A model generated the notes under the pieces. It was not told where the DNA came from, did not search any database, and saw nothing but the letters and a program-made list of their open reading frames with translations. A stretch of DNA of 64,000 nt from Mesorhizobium mediterraneum (lineage in GTDB: Bacteria > Pseudomonadota > Alphaproteobacteria > Rhizobiales > Rhizobiaceae). The stretch is from contig NZ_NPKI01000018.1 of NCBI RefSeq assembly GCF_002284565.1, positions 62,001 to 126,000 on the forward strand, read 5' to 3'. Every line of letters begins with the position of its first letter. Positions within the stretch are counted from its first letter, which is position 1. The position numbers and the translations under genes were made by a program. Below are positions 1 through 8,223 of the stretch, piece by piece.

Positions 1-135
1 AAGCATGGCGCCGCTGTCGGCAAGCTCGTCCTCTTTGAATTTTTGCATTTCATCGTTCCAGGTCACGCCAGGCAATTTCTCGACCTCGGCGATGCCATCG
101 ACGCTGATGAATTCGGTGACGATAAGTTTTCTCAT
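1..135 (-). CDS. Dihydrofolate reductase family (RibD C-terminal-like) protein, partial
   Basis: Only the first 45 codons are in the window; the gene runs off the left edge. The N-terminus MRKLIVTEFISVDGIAE is the typical first beta strand and loop of the RibD_C/DHFR-like family, small NADPH-binding proteins often annotated as dihydrofolate reductase family or YyaP-like. A ribosome binding site (AAGGAG read on the minus strand) lies about 7 bases before the ATG, which fixes the start at 135. The substrate is unknown. The family call rests on the N-terminal motif alone. Confidence 0.7.
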   Translation of the reverse strand, partial: MRKLIVTEFISVDGIAEVEKLPGVTWNDEMQKFKEDELADSGAML

Positions 136-349
136 GGCGCTCTCCTTCTTCTGTCGGAGGACGGACGACGCGGGCCTTTTGCGACAGCTTGGTGAAAATA
201 GCGCGGTCGCTTGTTAGCGGCTTTCCCTATTCGCCTCCAAAGGACCGATACCATGGGGAAAAGCTTCTCCGACCTGGACTAAGTTCCCAAGATCGGATTG
301 GTGTTACATCTGAGGTAGATATTCCCAAAGAACGCATTGCAGGAAGATC

Positions 350-1243
350 ATGGGATTCGGGGTCTTCATTCACCGCTCAGATTCGAGATACAACGACCGC
401 CCCGCAGAGCAATATCAGTTTCCTCGCCCGTATCTGAGTCGCGCCGAAGCATGCGTCGGCGGCTGGATCATTTACTACGAGCCTAGCAAGGTAAACGATA
501 CCCGTGGCTATTACGCCGTAGCCAAAGTCCAACAGATCATTTCCGATCCTGTGACGCCTGATATGTACCTCGCTCTGATTGAGCCCGGCACCTATCTCGA
601 CTTCGTCAATCCTGTTCAATTTAACGGACCTAATGGTCTCGTTGAACGAGGCTTATTCAACGACCAAGGACGGATTTCCGGTCGCGCCCAAGCGGCCGTC
701 CGCTCAATCAGTCCAGCCGATTTCAACCGCATCATCGATCTGGGCCTGGACACGAATGAGTTGTTGCTGCCGCGCGTTGATGAGGCCGGCACCGGCTTTC
801 AGGATGAACAGGCGCCATTCGAGTTCGAGCAGAGCCGTGACCGCGTGAGCTATATCGGATCGCGAATTGTGCGGGACCGCATTTTCCGTCGCATCGTCCT
901 GCGCGCCTATGATGAGCGCTGCGCGATCACGGGACTGAAGTTGATAAATGGCGGCGGCCGAGCAGAGGTTTCTGCCGCGCATATTCGACCGGTCGAAGCG
1001 AACGGTCCCGACGTCATCAACAATGGGATCGCGCTGTCCGGCACTGCACATTGGATGTTCGATCGCGGGTTGATCAGCCTATCCGATGACTTGGAAATCC
1101 TGATCTCGCGACAGGTCAACGACCTCGACAGCGTGCAAGCGTTCATAAACAAGACTCGCCGCGCACTTCCGCCGGGCCGACAGTTTGAACGCCCGCATCC
1201 TCATTTTTTGCAGTGGCACCGCGACCACTGTTTTAAGCAGTGA
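350..1243 (+). CDS. HNH endonuclease with EVE/PUA-like N-terminal domain
   Basis: The 297-residue protein has two parts. Residues 1-100 (MGFGVFIHRSDSRYND, then GWIIYYEP and the GYYAVAKVQQI strand) resemble the EVE/PUA-like readers of modified bases. Residues 180-265 form an HNH_2-type nuclease: CAITG, then AEVSAAHIRP, NNGIAL and HWMFDRGLI. Known EVE-HNH or PUA-HNH proteins are modification-dependent restriction enzymes that cut DNA with modified cytosine, so a defence role is likely but inferred. No methyltransferase neighbour is visible, which fits a stand-alone type IV-like enzyme. AGGAAG lies 3 bases before the ATG. The upstream 200 bases look less GC-rich than the surroundings. Confidence 0.8.
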   Translation: MGFGVFIHRSDSRYNDRPAEQYQFPRPYLSRAEACVGGWIIYYEPSKVNDTRGYYAVAKVQQIISDPVTPDMYLALIEPGTYLDFVNPVQFNGPNGLVERGLFNDQGRISGRAQAAVRSISPADFNRIIDLGLDTNELLLPRVDEAGTGFQDEQAPFEFEQSRDRVSYIGSRIVRDRIFRRIVLRAYDERCAITGLKLINGGGRAEVSAAHIRPVEANGPDVINNGIALSGTAHWMFDRGLISLSDDLEILISRQVNDLDSVQAFINKTRRALPPGRQFERPHPHFLQWHRDHCFKQ

Positions 1244-1399
1244 GGCGCCGCCGGCGTGGGAGCGTGTTGGTAGGTGGGTGGAACGGCCGCCTCTGGCCCT
1301 GCGCCGCCCGTCGTTCGGTCATGCCGCAAGGTCCGCATCGGGTGGGGGGCCGGTCTTTTGCCTATCCCCGATTGGATCTGGTTCGTAGTCACGGGCTGG

Positions 1400-3130
1400 C
1401 TACAGATGGGCAATACCGGCTTTCAGCAGTCCTTCGCGGACGTGCTGCGCATCAGCCTCCTGGGCATAGTGCAGGGTGGCGATAAATGAATCGAGGTCGA
1501 ATTGGGGATCGAGCGTTCTGATCTTGGCTAGGTGCGCCGCGGCCGCGATTTCGTCGCCGAGCCAGCCGTAGCAGGCAGCGGCGAAAGCGTGCTGAACCGA
1601 GTCCATGGTTGACAGATGCATGAAAGCTTCGATCGCCTCGCCATATTGGCGCGCGGCGAAATGGGCCTTTCCCAGATGGCTCCAGAACCTCTCCGGGTGG
1701 TGCGGGTTCAACTGCATTGCCTTGCGGATCCATTCAATTCCCTCTTCCGGCCTCCCCAGCCACGTCAATAACTCGCCTTGCTGCACCACCACGAGGTCGT
1801 AATTGGGATTGAGGGCGAGGGCGCGCTCTTGATGGTAGCGCGCTGTGGTCAGCTCATTGTTGTTCACGTTCACTGCGGCGAGGATGCGGTGAACATCGGC
1901 ATCGTTGTCGTCCAGCGCCAGCGCCCTGTCCAGCGCTGCCATGATGTCGTTCCAGACGGCATCCCTGTCTTCGCACCAGTTATGGACCCAGGCCTGGCCA
2001 AGGATACAGGCCCGCCAGGCATGGGCATGGGCATAATCCGGGTCGAGCGCGACGGACCTGTTTATCAAGGTTTGCGCGCGTTCATTATCCGCAATCGTGC
2101 TTCGGTGATGCAGCACCTTGGCAGCAAGCACACATTCATACGCGGCCATGTTTGCAGGTTTCGCCCGCGCGAGCTGGTCCCGCTGAGCCGCCTCGACACG
2201 ACCGGGCAGCGTGGCTGCGATCGCCGCGGTCACCTCATCCTGAATCGCGAATATGTCATCCAGCTTCCGGTCATATTTGTCTGCCCAAATATGAGCGTCA
2301 TTCGCCGTGTCGATGAGCTGAACCGTCACGCGCACCCTGTCGCCGATCTTGCGGACGCTTCCCTCCACCAGGTATTGGACGTCGAGTTTCTCGGCCACCT
2401 CGCGCACATTCACGGCGCGGTTCTTGTAGACGAAGCTGGAATTGCGCGAGATGACGAACAGCTCATGGTGGCGGGACAGTTCGGTGATGATGTCCTCGGT
2501 CAGTCCGTCCGCGAAAAATTCCTGCTCGGGGTCGCCGCTCATGTTGTCGAATGGCAGCACCACTATCGAAGGTTTCGAAATGGATCGCTTTGCCTCGACT
2601 TCTGGCAGGACAGCACTGTCAAACCCAATGCGATAGAGGCGAACCGGGCGGCTGATGTTCTTTAACGTCTTCTCGCCCAGGTCCTCCATGGCAATTTCGA
2701 GACGGTCGGCAATTTGGGTCGCCACCGCTGCGGTCACGCAGATACCGCCGACGTCGGCGAGTTGCTCGATGCGCGAGGCAATATTGACGCCGTCGCCGAA
2801 AATGTCGTCATCGTCGAAAATGATGTCGCCGAGATTTATGCCGATCCTGAATTCGATACGCCGTTCTTGCGGCACATCCGAATTGCGCCGTTTCATGCGC
2901 TGTTGGATTTCCACGGCGCACTTCACGGCATCGGTCACGCTCTGGAACTCAACGAGCATGCCGTCACCGGTGGTCTTGATGATCCGGCCCTTGTTCTTCG
3001 CGATGGCGGGATCGATCAGTTCTATGCGATGGGTCCGGAGGCGTGCGAGCGTGCCGGTTTCGTCGGCCTCCATTAGCCGACTGTAGCCCGCCATATCGGC
3101 AGCCAGAATTGCGGCTAGTCTCTGTTCCAT
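1400..3130 (-). CDS. Class III adenylate/guanylate cyclase with FlgO-like domain and TPR repeats
   Basis: The N-terminal 180 residues are a class III nucleotide cyclase domain. It has the first metal Asp in LAADMAGYSRLM (D12), the second in TTGDGML (D56), and the Asn/Arg pair in GDGVNIASRIE, so it looks catalytically complete. A FlgO-like segment follows (VVLPFDNMSGDPEQEFFADG, about 190-310), then TPR repeats to the C-terminus. This architecture is common and multicopy in Mesorhizobium and Bradyrhizobium, where it is predicted to make cAMP in the cytoplasm. The ATG at 3130 gives the family's usual MEQRLAAILAAD start; an in-frame TTG at 3142 is an alternative. The gene stands alone, with no visible cofactor or operon partner. 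Confidence 0.85.
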   Translation of the reverse strand: MEQRLAAILAADMAGYSRLMEADETGTLARLRTHRIELIDPAIAKNKGRIIKTTGDGMLVEFQSVTDAVKCAVEIQQRMKRRNSDVPQERRIEFRIGINLGDIIFDDDDIFGDGVNIASRIEQLADVGGICVTAAVATQIADRLEIAMEDLGEKTLKNISRPVRLYRIGFDSAVLPEVEAKRSISKPSIVVLPFDNMSGDPEQEFFADGLTEDIITELSRHHELFVISRNSSFVYKNRAVNVREVAEKLDVQYLVEGSVRKIGDRVRVTVQLIDTANDAHIWADKYDRKLDDIFAIQDEVTAAIAATLPGRVEAAQRDQLARAKPANMAAYECVLAAKVLHHRSTIADNERAQTLINRSVALDPDYAHAHAWRACILGQAWVHNWCEDRDAVWNDIMAALDRALALDDNDADVHRILAAVNVNNNELTTARYHQERALALNPNYDLVVVQQGELLTWLGRPEEGIEWIRKAMQLNPHHPERFWSHLGKAHFAARQYGEAIEAFMHLSTMDSVQHAFAAACYGWLGDEIAAAAHLAKIRTLDPQFDLDSFIATLHYAQEADAQHVREGLLKAGIAHL

Positions 3131-3477
3131 CGCCTGAACCAAAAACCAAGCCTATCCTTCCTGGGCTGCCAAATCCAGCAGTTTGGGCTGGTGGCTGAAT
3201 CAAGAAGTCTTCCTACCGCAGCAGTAGGAAAGGGCGGATCAGAACCTTCCGCCTTCCGCCAGGTGGCTGCGAACTCGATCGCATCAATGGCGGGAGGGAT
3301 CCGCGCGGCGTCCCGGAAACGTCCGATATGAACACGGACCATAGTGGCTGCACTCGCTGACGTCTGCAAATGACGCAAAGCGATCGTGGATCACGGCACC
3401 TGGCAGAAATCTTAGACACGCCCAAAACCAAATCTATCCCTCTTGCCATCCCCACATCCTTCCCCTAATCTCCCTCT

Positions 3478-3495
3478 GAGAAAACCTTTTCCCAA
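3478..3495 (+). promoter_or_regulatory. LacI-family operator, copy 1
   Basis: GAGAAAACCTTTTCCCAA is a near-palindrome (GGGAAAA mirrored by TTTTCCC with one arm mismatch), the usual form of LacI/GalR operators. It is repeated exactly 66 bases downstream, immediately before the lacI gene, suggesting cooperative or looped autoregulation. Confidence 0.7.
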
Positions 3496-3543
3496 ACCGC
3501 CCGCACCGCTGACCTCACCAATCAGCGCCTCGCAGGCCAACAA

Positions 3544-3561
3544 GAGAAAACCTTTTCCCAA
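3544..3561 (+). promoter_or_regulatory. LacI-family operator, copy 2
   Basis: This is an identical 18-base copy of the site at 3478, ending 10 bases before the lacI start codon and touching its ribosome binding site (AAGGAAAT). A repressor bound here would block transcription or initiation of its own gene and of the downstream sugar operon. Confidence 0.7.
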
Positions 3562-3571
3562 CTAAGGAAAT

Positions 3572-4621
3572 ATGCCGCGCACCATGGCATCCGACGCCCA
3601 GCCAGTCTTCACCAAGCCAGTCACCCTCCGCGAGGTGGCAGCGCTCGCCGGCGTCAGCGTCGCCACGGCCTCAAAGGCGCTGAACGGGCAGGGGCGGATG
3701 ACCGCCGAGACGCGCGAGCGGATTCGCGAGACGGCGCAGCGGCTAGGCTTTCGCCCGAACAGCCTGGCGCAGAGCCTGTTGCGCCGGCGCTCCTTCACCG
3801 TCGGCTTGTTGACCAACGACACCTATGGCCGGTTTTCGCTGCCGGTCATGTCGGGTATTTCGGATGCGCTGGTCGACAAGGGCGTCTCGGTGTTTCTCTG
3901 CAATGTCGAGGACGACCAGCGCCTCGGCCAGCTCCATGTCGATGCCATGCTCGACAAGCGCGTCGACGGCATCATCGCCACCGGCAAGCGCATCGATCGC
4001 CACCTGCCGGTCGACCTGTCCAATCTCGGCGTTCCCGTGATCTACGCCTTCACCCAGCCCGATCCCGACGCCATCGCTTTCGTGTCCGATGATGCCGGCG
4101 GCGCGCGCCTGGCGGTCGAGCACTTTTGGCGGCTCGGGCGCCGGCGTATCGCCCATGTCACCGGGCCGGCGAGCTTTGCGGTGGTGCATGCGCGGGCACA
4201 GGCCTATCGTGACGTGCTGACCGAAAAAGGCTTGCCGGTCATGGAACCATTGCTCGGATCGTGGTCGGAAGCGTGGGGTCACGAGGCGGTGAAGAAGCTC
4301 TTCAAGGGAAAGGGCGAAAAGCCCGATGCCGTCTTTTGCGGCAACGACCAGATCGCGCGCGGTGTCATCGACGCGCTGCGCGAGCGCGGGCTTGATGTGC
4401 CGGACGATGTCGGCGTCATCGGTTTCGACAATTGGCAGATCGTGGCCGAGGCAACCCGCCCGCCGCTGACCTCTGTCGACATGAACCTGGCGGCACTCGG
4501 GCGCGAGGCCGGTCTAACACTTCTTTCGCTCGTCGGCGGCGAACCCGCCGAGCCGGGCATCCGAAAACTGCCGTGCCGGCTGGTGGTGCGTCAGTCATGC
4601 GGCCGTCCGCCGGACGGCTGA
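3572..4621 (+). CDS. LacI-family transcriptional regulator
   Basis: This 349-residue regulator has a LacI helix-turn-helix at residues 16-65 (VTLREVAALAGVSVATASKA, with the hinge-proximal LGFRPNSLAQSL). A periplasmic-binding-protein-like ligand domain follows (VGLLTNDTYGRFSLPVMSGI, CGNDQIARGVIDALRERG, DDVGVIGFDNW). It lies first in a co-directional block with a sugar-binding protein, two permeases and a GH127 glycosidase, so it probably represses them and responds to an arabinose-containing ligand. Twin operator-like sites precede it. The ATG at 3572 follows AAGGAAAT at good spacing. Confidence 0.92.
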   Translation: MPRTMASDAQPVFTKPVTLREVAALAGVSVATASKALNGQGRMTAETRERIRETAQRLGFRPNSLAQSLLRRRSFTVGLLTNDTYGRFSLPVMSGISDALVDKGVSVFLCNVEDDQRLGQLHVDAMLDKRVDGIIATGKRIDRHLPVDLSNLGVPVIYAFTQPDPDAIAFVSDDAGGARLAVEHFWRLGRRRIAHVTGPASFAVVHARAQAYRDVLTEKGLPVMEPLLGSWSEAWGHEAVKKLFKGKGEKPDAVFCGNDQIARGVIDALRERGLDVPDDVGVIGFDNWQIVAEATRPPLTSVDMNLAALGREAGLTLLSLVGGEPAEPGIRKLPCRLVVRQSCGRPPDG

Positions 4622-4625
4622 GACT

Positions 4626-4674
4626 ATGCATGTCGCCCAAAAGTGCGCAGCGGTTTTGGGATAACGACATGCAT
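4626..4674. repeat. 49-bp palindromic intergenic repeat, copy 1
   Basis: Outer arms ATGCATGTCG and CGACATGCAT pair perfectly, and inner arms CCCAAAA and TTTTGGG pair again around GTGCGCAGCGG. It is the first of two tandem copies between lacI and the binding-protein gene. A third copy lies at 33673. It can fold into a hairpin in RNA and may modulate expression between lacI and the transporter genes. Confidence 0.9.
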
Positions 4675-4684
4675 CAAACAGAAA

Positions 4685-4733
4685 ATGCATGTCGCCCAAA
4701 AGTGCGCAGCGGTTTTGGGATCACGACATGCAT
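4685..4733. repeat. 49-bp palindromic intergenic repeat, copy 2
   Basis: It differs from copy 1 by a single base in the spacer (ATCA instead of ATAA) and is separated from it by 10 bases. Together they occupy most of the gap before the binding-protein gene. Confidence 0.9.
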
Positions 4734-4798
4734 CGAAGCGAAAAGCCGCCGCGCGGGGAGCGCGGTCGCAGGAAAACAGAACCATGAGGAGGAGAACC

Positions 4799-6040
4799 AT
4801 GAGAACTATGATTGCCGGGCTCGCTATTGCCGCGAGCATCCTGAGCTTTCCGGCGGCCGCCGCCGAGACCGCCAACATCTGGGTTCGCGCAGACGGCTCG
4901 AACTTCATGCCGCGCATCGTCGATGCCTTCAACAAGGGGCATGAGAACCAGGTCAAGCTGGACATCATCCCCAATGCCGAGATCATCCCGAAATACGGCG
5001 CCGCCGCCGCCGGCGGCACAGCACCCGACGCGCTCTCGCTCGACCTGATCTACACGCCGTCCTTCGCTGCCGCCGGCCAGTTGGAGGACATCACCGACTG
5101 GGCGAAATCGCTGCCTTATTTCAACAGCCTGTCGCCGGCACACGTCAAAACCGGCACCTACAAGGACCGCATCTACGGGCTGCCGTTCTCCGCCGATAGT
5201 TCGGTGCTGATCTGGAACAAGAAGCTGTACAAGCAGGCAGGGCTCGACCCCGAAAAAGGCCCGACCAACTGGGCCGAGATCGAAGCCGCCGCCGAAAAGG
5301 TCAACGCGCTTGGCGGCGACATCAAGGGCTTCTATTTCTCCGGCAATTGCGGCGGCTGCAACATCTTCACCTTCACGCCGCTGATCTGGGCCTCGGGCGG
5401 TGACATCCTCACCGAGGACGGCTCGAAGGCGACGCTCGACAGCCCGCAGCTGCGCGGCGCGATCGACCTCTACCGCTCGATGGTCAAGAAGGATCTGGTG
5501 CCTTCAGGTGCGCAGACCGACACCGGCTCCAACTTCTTTGCCGCCTTCGCCGGCGGCAATATCGGCATCTCGCCGTCCGGCGCCTTCGCCATCGGCGCGC
5601 TGAACACGCAATACCCAGACATCGACTACGGCGTCACCTTCCTGCCGGGCAAGGATGGCGGCTGGTCGTCCTTTGCCGGCGGTGACAATTTCGTCGTCAC
5701 CAAGGGCACCACGAAGGTCGCGGTGGTGAAGGAGTTCCTCGATTTCGCCTATTCGCTCGAAGGCCAGACCATCCTGGCGAAATACGGCAGCCTTCCCGTG
5801 CGCGGCGACATCGCCAATGAGGCGCTGAAGGACCTAGACCCGCGCTACAAGGTCGCCGCAGAGGCCATGGCCAAGGGCCGCACGCCCTATTCGGTGGTGT
5901 TCAACGATCTGATCAACTCCGCCAACGGTCCGTGGAACCAGATGGTCAACGAGGTCTTCTTCGGCGAAGACGTCGACGGCGCCATCGCCAATGCGCAGGA
6001 AACCATGCAGTCGATCATCGACTCGGCGCCGCAGCAGTAG
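4799..6040 (+). CDS. Carbohydrate ABC transporter, family 1 substrate-binding protein
   Basis: A 413-residue periplasmic binding protein. It starts with a signal peptide (MRTMIAGLAIAASILSFPAAAA, cleavage after AAA), followed by a family 1 extracellular solute-binding fold (NIWVRADGSNFM, DALSLDLIYTPSFAAAGQLEDIT, PFSADSSVLIWNKKLYKQAGLDP). It should capture a sugar or oligosaccharide for the two permeases downstream; the GH127 neighbour points to arabinosides. The ATG at 4799 is preceded by GAGGAGGAG. The reading frame stays open upstream through the two palindromic repeats, but an earlier start would bury the signal peptide. Another in-frame ATG at 4784 is possible. Confidence 0.92.
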   Translation: MRTMIAGLAIAASILSFPAAAAETANIWVRADGSNFMPRIVDAFNKGHENQVKLDIIPNAEIIPKYGAAAAGGTAPDALSLDLIYTPSFAAAGQLEDITDWAKSLPYFNSLSPAHVKTGTYKDRIYGLPFSADSSVLIWNKKLYKQAGLDPEKGPTNWAEIEAAAEKVNALGGDIKGFYFSGNCGGCNIFTFTPLIWASGGDILTEDGSKATLDSPQLRGAIDLYRSMVKKDLVPSGAQTDTGSNFFAAFAGGNIGISPSGAFAIGALNTQYPDIDYGVTFLPGKDGGWSSFAGGDNFVVTKGTTKVAVVKEFLDFAYSLEGQTILAKYGSLPVRGDIANEALKDLDPRYKVAAEAMAKGRTPYSVVFNDLINSANGPWNQMVNEVFFGEDVDGAIANAQETMQSIIDSAPQQ

Positions 6041-6050
6041 ACGCCGGCTA

Positions 6051-6197
6051 CCTCCCCCTCGAGGGGAGGTCGGACCGCAGGTCCGGGTGGGGTCGTTGCG
6101 GCAGTGCTCGACGTTCTCTTTGCGTTGGCGCGCGTCAGAGACGACCCCACCCCCGGCCTTCGGCCGGACCCTCCCCTCGAGTGGGAGGGGGACGTAG
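6051..6197. repeat. About 147-bp GC-rich palindromic repeat, copy 1
   Basis: It begins CCTCCCCCTCGAGGGGAGG, continues with a GGTCGGACCGCAGGTCCGGG section, and ends with the mirrored CGGACCCTCCCCTCGAG and GGGGGACGTAG. The ends are inverted copies of each other. A near-identical copy follows at 6266. Together they fill the 375-base gap between binding-protein and permease genes; no other gene is seen there. Confidence 0.85.
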
Positions 6198-6265
6198 CGC
6201 TAGTGGAAGAACAGGCATGAGTTCAATCGCAATAACCACCACCCGGCGGATGAGCGCCAGCCCCA

Positions 6266-6411
6266 CCTCCCCCTTGAGGGGAGGTCGGACCGCAGGTCCG
6301 GGTGGGGTCGTCTGCGAAGTGCTCGACGTTCTTTTTCGTCGGCGCGCTGCACGCAGGACCCCACCCCCGGCCTTCGGCCGGACCCTCCCCTCGAGGGGGA
6401 GGGGGACGTAG
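6266..6411. repeat. About 146-bp GC-rich palindromic repeat, copy 2
   Basis: It has the same organisation as copy 1, with a slightly different centre. Its terminal GAGGGGGAGGGGGACGTAG lies immediately before the permease start at 6416, so the repeat end itself supplies the purine-rich ribosome binding region of that gene. Confidence 0.85.
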
Positions 6412-6415
6412 AGCC

Positions 6416-7342
6416 ATGACCACCATCGCAGCAACCTCCGCCCCAGCGCGTCGCCGCAAACTGGTCGGCGCCGGCCGTCGGCAGTGGATCGGCCTGCTCT
6501 ATGTCGCGCCGGCCGTCGCCCTTGTCGTCGTCTTTTTCATCGTCCCGCTCGGCATGACGGCGTGGATGTCGCTGCACAACTGGCCGCTGATGGGCGAGCA
6601 CTACTTAATTGGCCTCGATAATTACTGGGCGATCCTGCGCGATACCAGGTTCTGGAACGCGCTCAAATTCACCGGCTACTACACGGTGATCGTCACGATC
6701 GCGATCTTCGTCGTCGCCTTTCCGCTGGCGCTCTTCATCGAACGGCCGCGGCAGATGACCGGCTTCTACCGGACGTCCTTCTTCATGCCGGCCGTCATCG
6801 GTTTTGCCTCGGCCAGCCTGCTCTGGTCGTGGCTCTTGAATGTCGATTCCGGCCTGTTCAGCCCGGCCACCTTCGAGCTCGGCCTGACCGAAAAGAAGGT
6901 CAATCTGCTGGCGACCTTCCAGCCGGCCTTCTGGTCGATCATCGCCATGGTCGTCTGGAAGGTGGCGGGCTTCACCATGATCATCCTGATGACCGGCCTG
7001 CAATCCATACCGCCGGATCTGCAGGAGGCGGCGATGATCGATGGGGCAGGGCCGCTGGCGCGGTTTCGCGCCATCACCCTGCCGCTGATGCGCCGCACGC
7101 TGGCGCTGGCGCTGATTCTGTCGGTTGCCGGCTCGGTGCTCGCCTTCGACCAGTTCTACATCATCCTTCGCGGTGGGCCGCGCAACCAGACGCTGACCGC
7201 CGTCTATTGGATTTTCAACCAGTCATTCGTGTCGTTCAAGCTCGGCTATGGCGCCGCCCTGTCGATGGTCCTGCTGGTCATCCTGGTCGCGCTCAGCCTC
7301 ATCCAGCTGCGGCTGCTGCGCCAACCCGAGGGAATTGACTGA
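6416..7342 (+). CDS. Carbohydrate ABC transporter permease 1 (CUT1, MalF/UgpA-like)
   Basis: A 308-residue inner-membrane protein with about six transmembrane helices, the first at WIGLLYVAPAVALVVVFFIV. The cytoplasmic EAA loop (LQEAAMIDGAGPLARFRAITLP) contacts the ATPase. It pairs with the next gene, whose ATG overlaps its stop codon by one base. The frame is open further upstream into the GC-rich repeat, but the ATG at 6416 gives the usual short cytoplasmic N-terminus. It should import the sugar delivered by the binding protein at 4799. Confidence 0.93.
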   Translation: MTTIAATSAPARRRKLVGAGRRQWIGLLYVAPAVALVVVFFIVPLGMTAWMSLHNWPLMGEHYLIGLDNYWAILRDTRFWNALKFTGYYTVIVTIAIFVVAFPLALFIERPRQMTGFYRTSFFMPAVIGFASASLLWSWLLNVDSGLFSPATFELGLTEKKVNLLATFQPAFWSIIAMVVWKVAGFTMIILMTGLQSIPPDLQEAAMIDGAGPLARFRAITLPLMRRTLALALILSVAGSVLAFDQFYIILRGGPRNQTLTAVYWIFNQSFVSFKLGYGAALSMVLLVILVALSLIQLRLLRQPEGID

Positions 7343-8199
7343 TGGCGCAGGCACGCAGCCGCAAACGACGCATCGGCATGCAGATTGCCGAGCACTCGAC
7401 GGGCATCGTCGCCTCGTTGCTGTTCCTCGCGCCGATCGTCTGGACGGTGCTTTCGGCGTTCAAGCCGGCGCAGGAGTCGCGCCAGCCGCCGCTGCCGCCC
7501 TGGCCGACGACGGGTTTTTCGGTCGAGAACTACGCCACGCTCAACACCTTCGGCGATGGGCTGTGGCTGCCAGCGCAAAACAGCATCTATGTCTCTGTCA
7601 TGACGGTGGTGCTGTCGGTGATCGTCAGCGTGCTGGCCGGCTACGGTTTCTCGCGCTTCCGCTTTCCGCTGAAGAACCTGCTCTTCGTCGTCATCCTGTC
7701 GACGATCATGATCCCGTTCCAGTCGATCCTGACGCCGATCTTCCTGGTGCTGACCAAGATCGGCCTGCACAACACGCTGACGGGACTGGTCTGCGTCTAT
7801 GTCACGCTGCAGCTGCCGTTCTCGATCTTCATGATGCGCAACGCCTTCGACGCGGTTCCGCGCGAGATCGAGGAAGCCGCCCGCATGGACGGCGCCAACA
7901 ACGTCACCATGCTCTTGAGGGTGATGCTGCCGCTGGTCTGGCCGGGCATCGTCACCATAGCGCTGTTCGCATTCCTCGGCGCCTGGAACGAGTTTTTGGC
8001 AGCGCTCGTGCTGATGACCGACCAGTCCAAATTCACGCTGCCGATCATGATGACGGCGCTTCAGTCCGGCCGCTTCGGCGCCATCGACTGGGGCGCGGTG
8101 CAGGCCGGCGTCACCGTTATGATGTCGCCATGCCTGGTGCTCTTCCTGTTGCTGCAGCGCTTCTACATCCGCGGCCTCATGGCAGGGGCCGTGAAGTGA
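7342..8199 (+). CDS. Carbohydrate ABC transporter permease 2 (CUT1, MalG/UgpE-like)
   Basis: A 285-residue inner-membrane protein with a first helix at GIVASLLFLAPIVWTVLSAF, a proline-rich periplasmic stretch (RQPPLPPWPTTGFSVENY) typical of MalG-type permeases, and the EAA motif EIEEAARMDGANNVTMLLRV. It overlaps the previous permease gene by one base (translational coupling) and precedes the GH127 gene by 24 bases. No ATPase gene follows, so the pair must use an ATPase encoded elsewhere, as many CUT1 systems share one. Confidence 0.93.
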   Translation: MAQARSRKRRIGMQIAEHSTGIVASLLFLAPIVWTVLSAFKPAQESRQPPLPPWPTTGFSVENYATLNTFGDGLWLPAQNSIYVSVMTVVLSVIVSVLAGYGFSRFRFPLKNLLFVVILSTIMIPFQSILTPIFLVLTKIGLHNTLTGLVCVYVTLQLPFSIFMMRNAFDAVPREIEEAARMDGANNVTMLLRVMLPLVWPGIVTIALFAFLGAWNEFLAALVLMTDQSKFTLPIMMTALQSGRFGAIDWGAVQAGVTVMMSPCLVLFLLLQRFYIRGLMAGAVK

Positions 8200-8223
8200 T
8201 CCCTATTCGAACGGAGTAAATTG

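Larger units (their letters stand above)
3131..3571. other. Intergenic region between divergent cyclase and lacI genes
   Basis: This 441-base gap holds the promoters of the leftward cyclase gene and the rightward lacI operon. The right end contains two identical operator-like sites, listed separately. I see no convincing small gene in the rest; the short open frames here have no recognisable product. Confidence 0.6.

Noticed and set aside
189..437. 82-codon open frame before the HNH gene
   Set aside because: No motif, no ribosome site, and it overlaps the better supported HNH start.
4626..4733. Possible short CRISPR array
   Set aside because: Only two 49-bp copies with a 10-base spacer, themselves palindromic with nested stems, and no cas genes; it is an intergenic palindrome family.
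4643..4798. Upstream extension of the sugar-binding protein
   Set aside because: It reads through two palindromic repeats and would bury the signal peptide; the strong ribosome site before 4799 sets the start.
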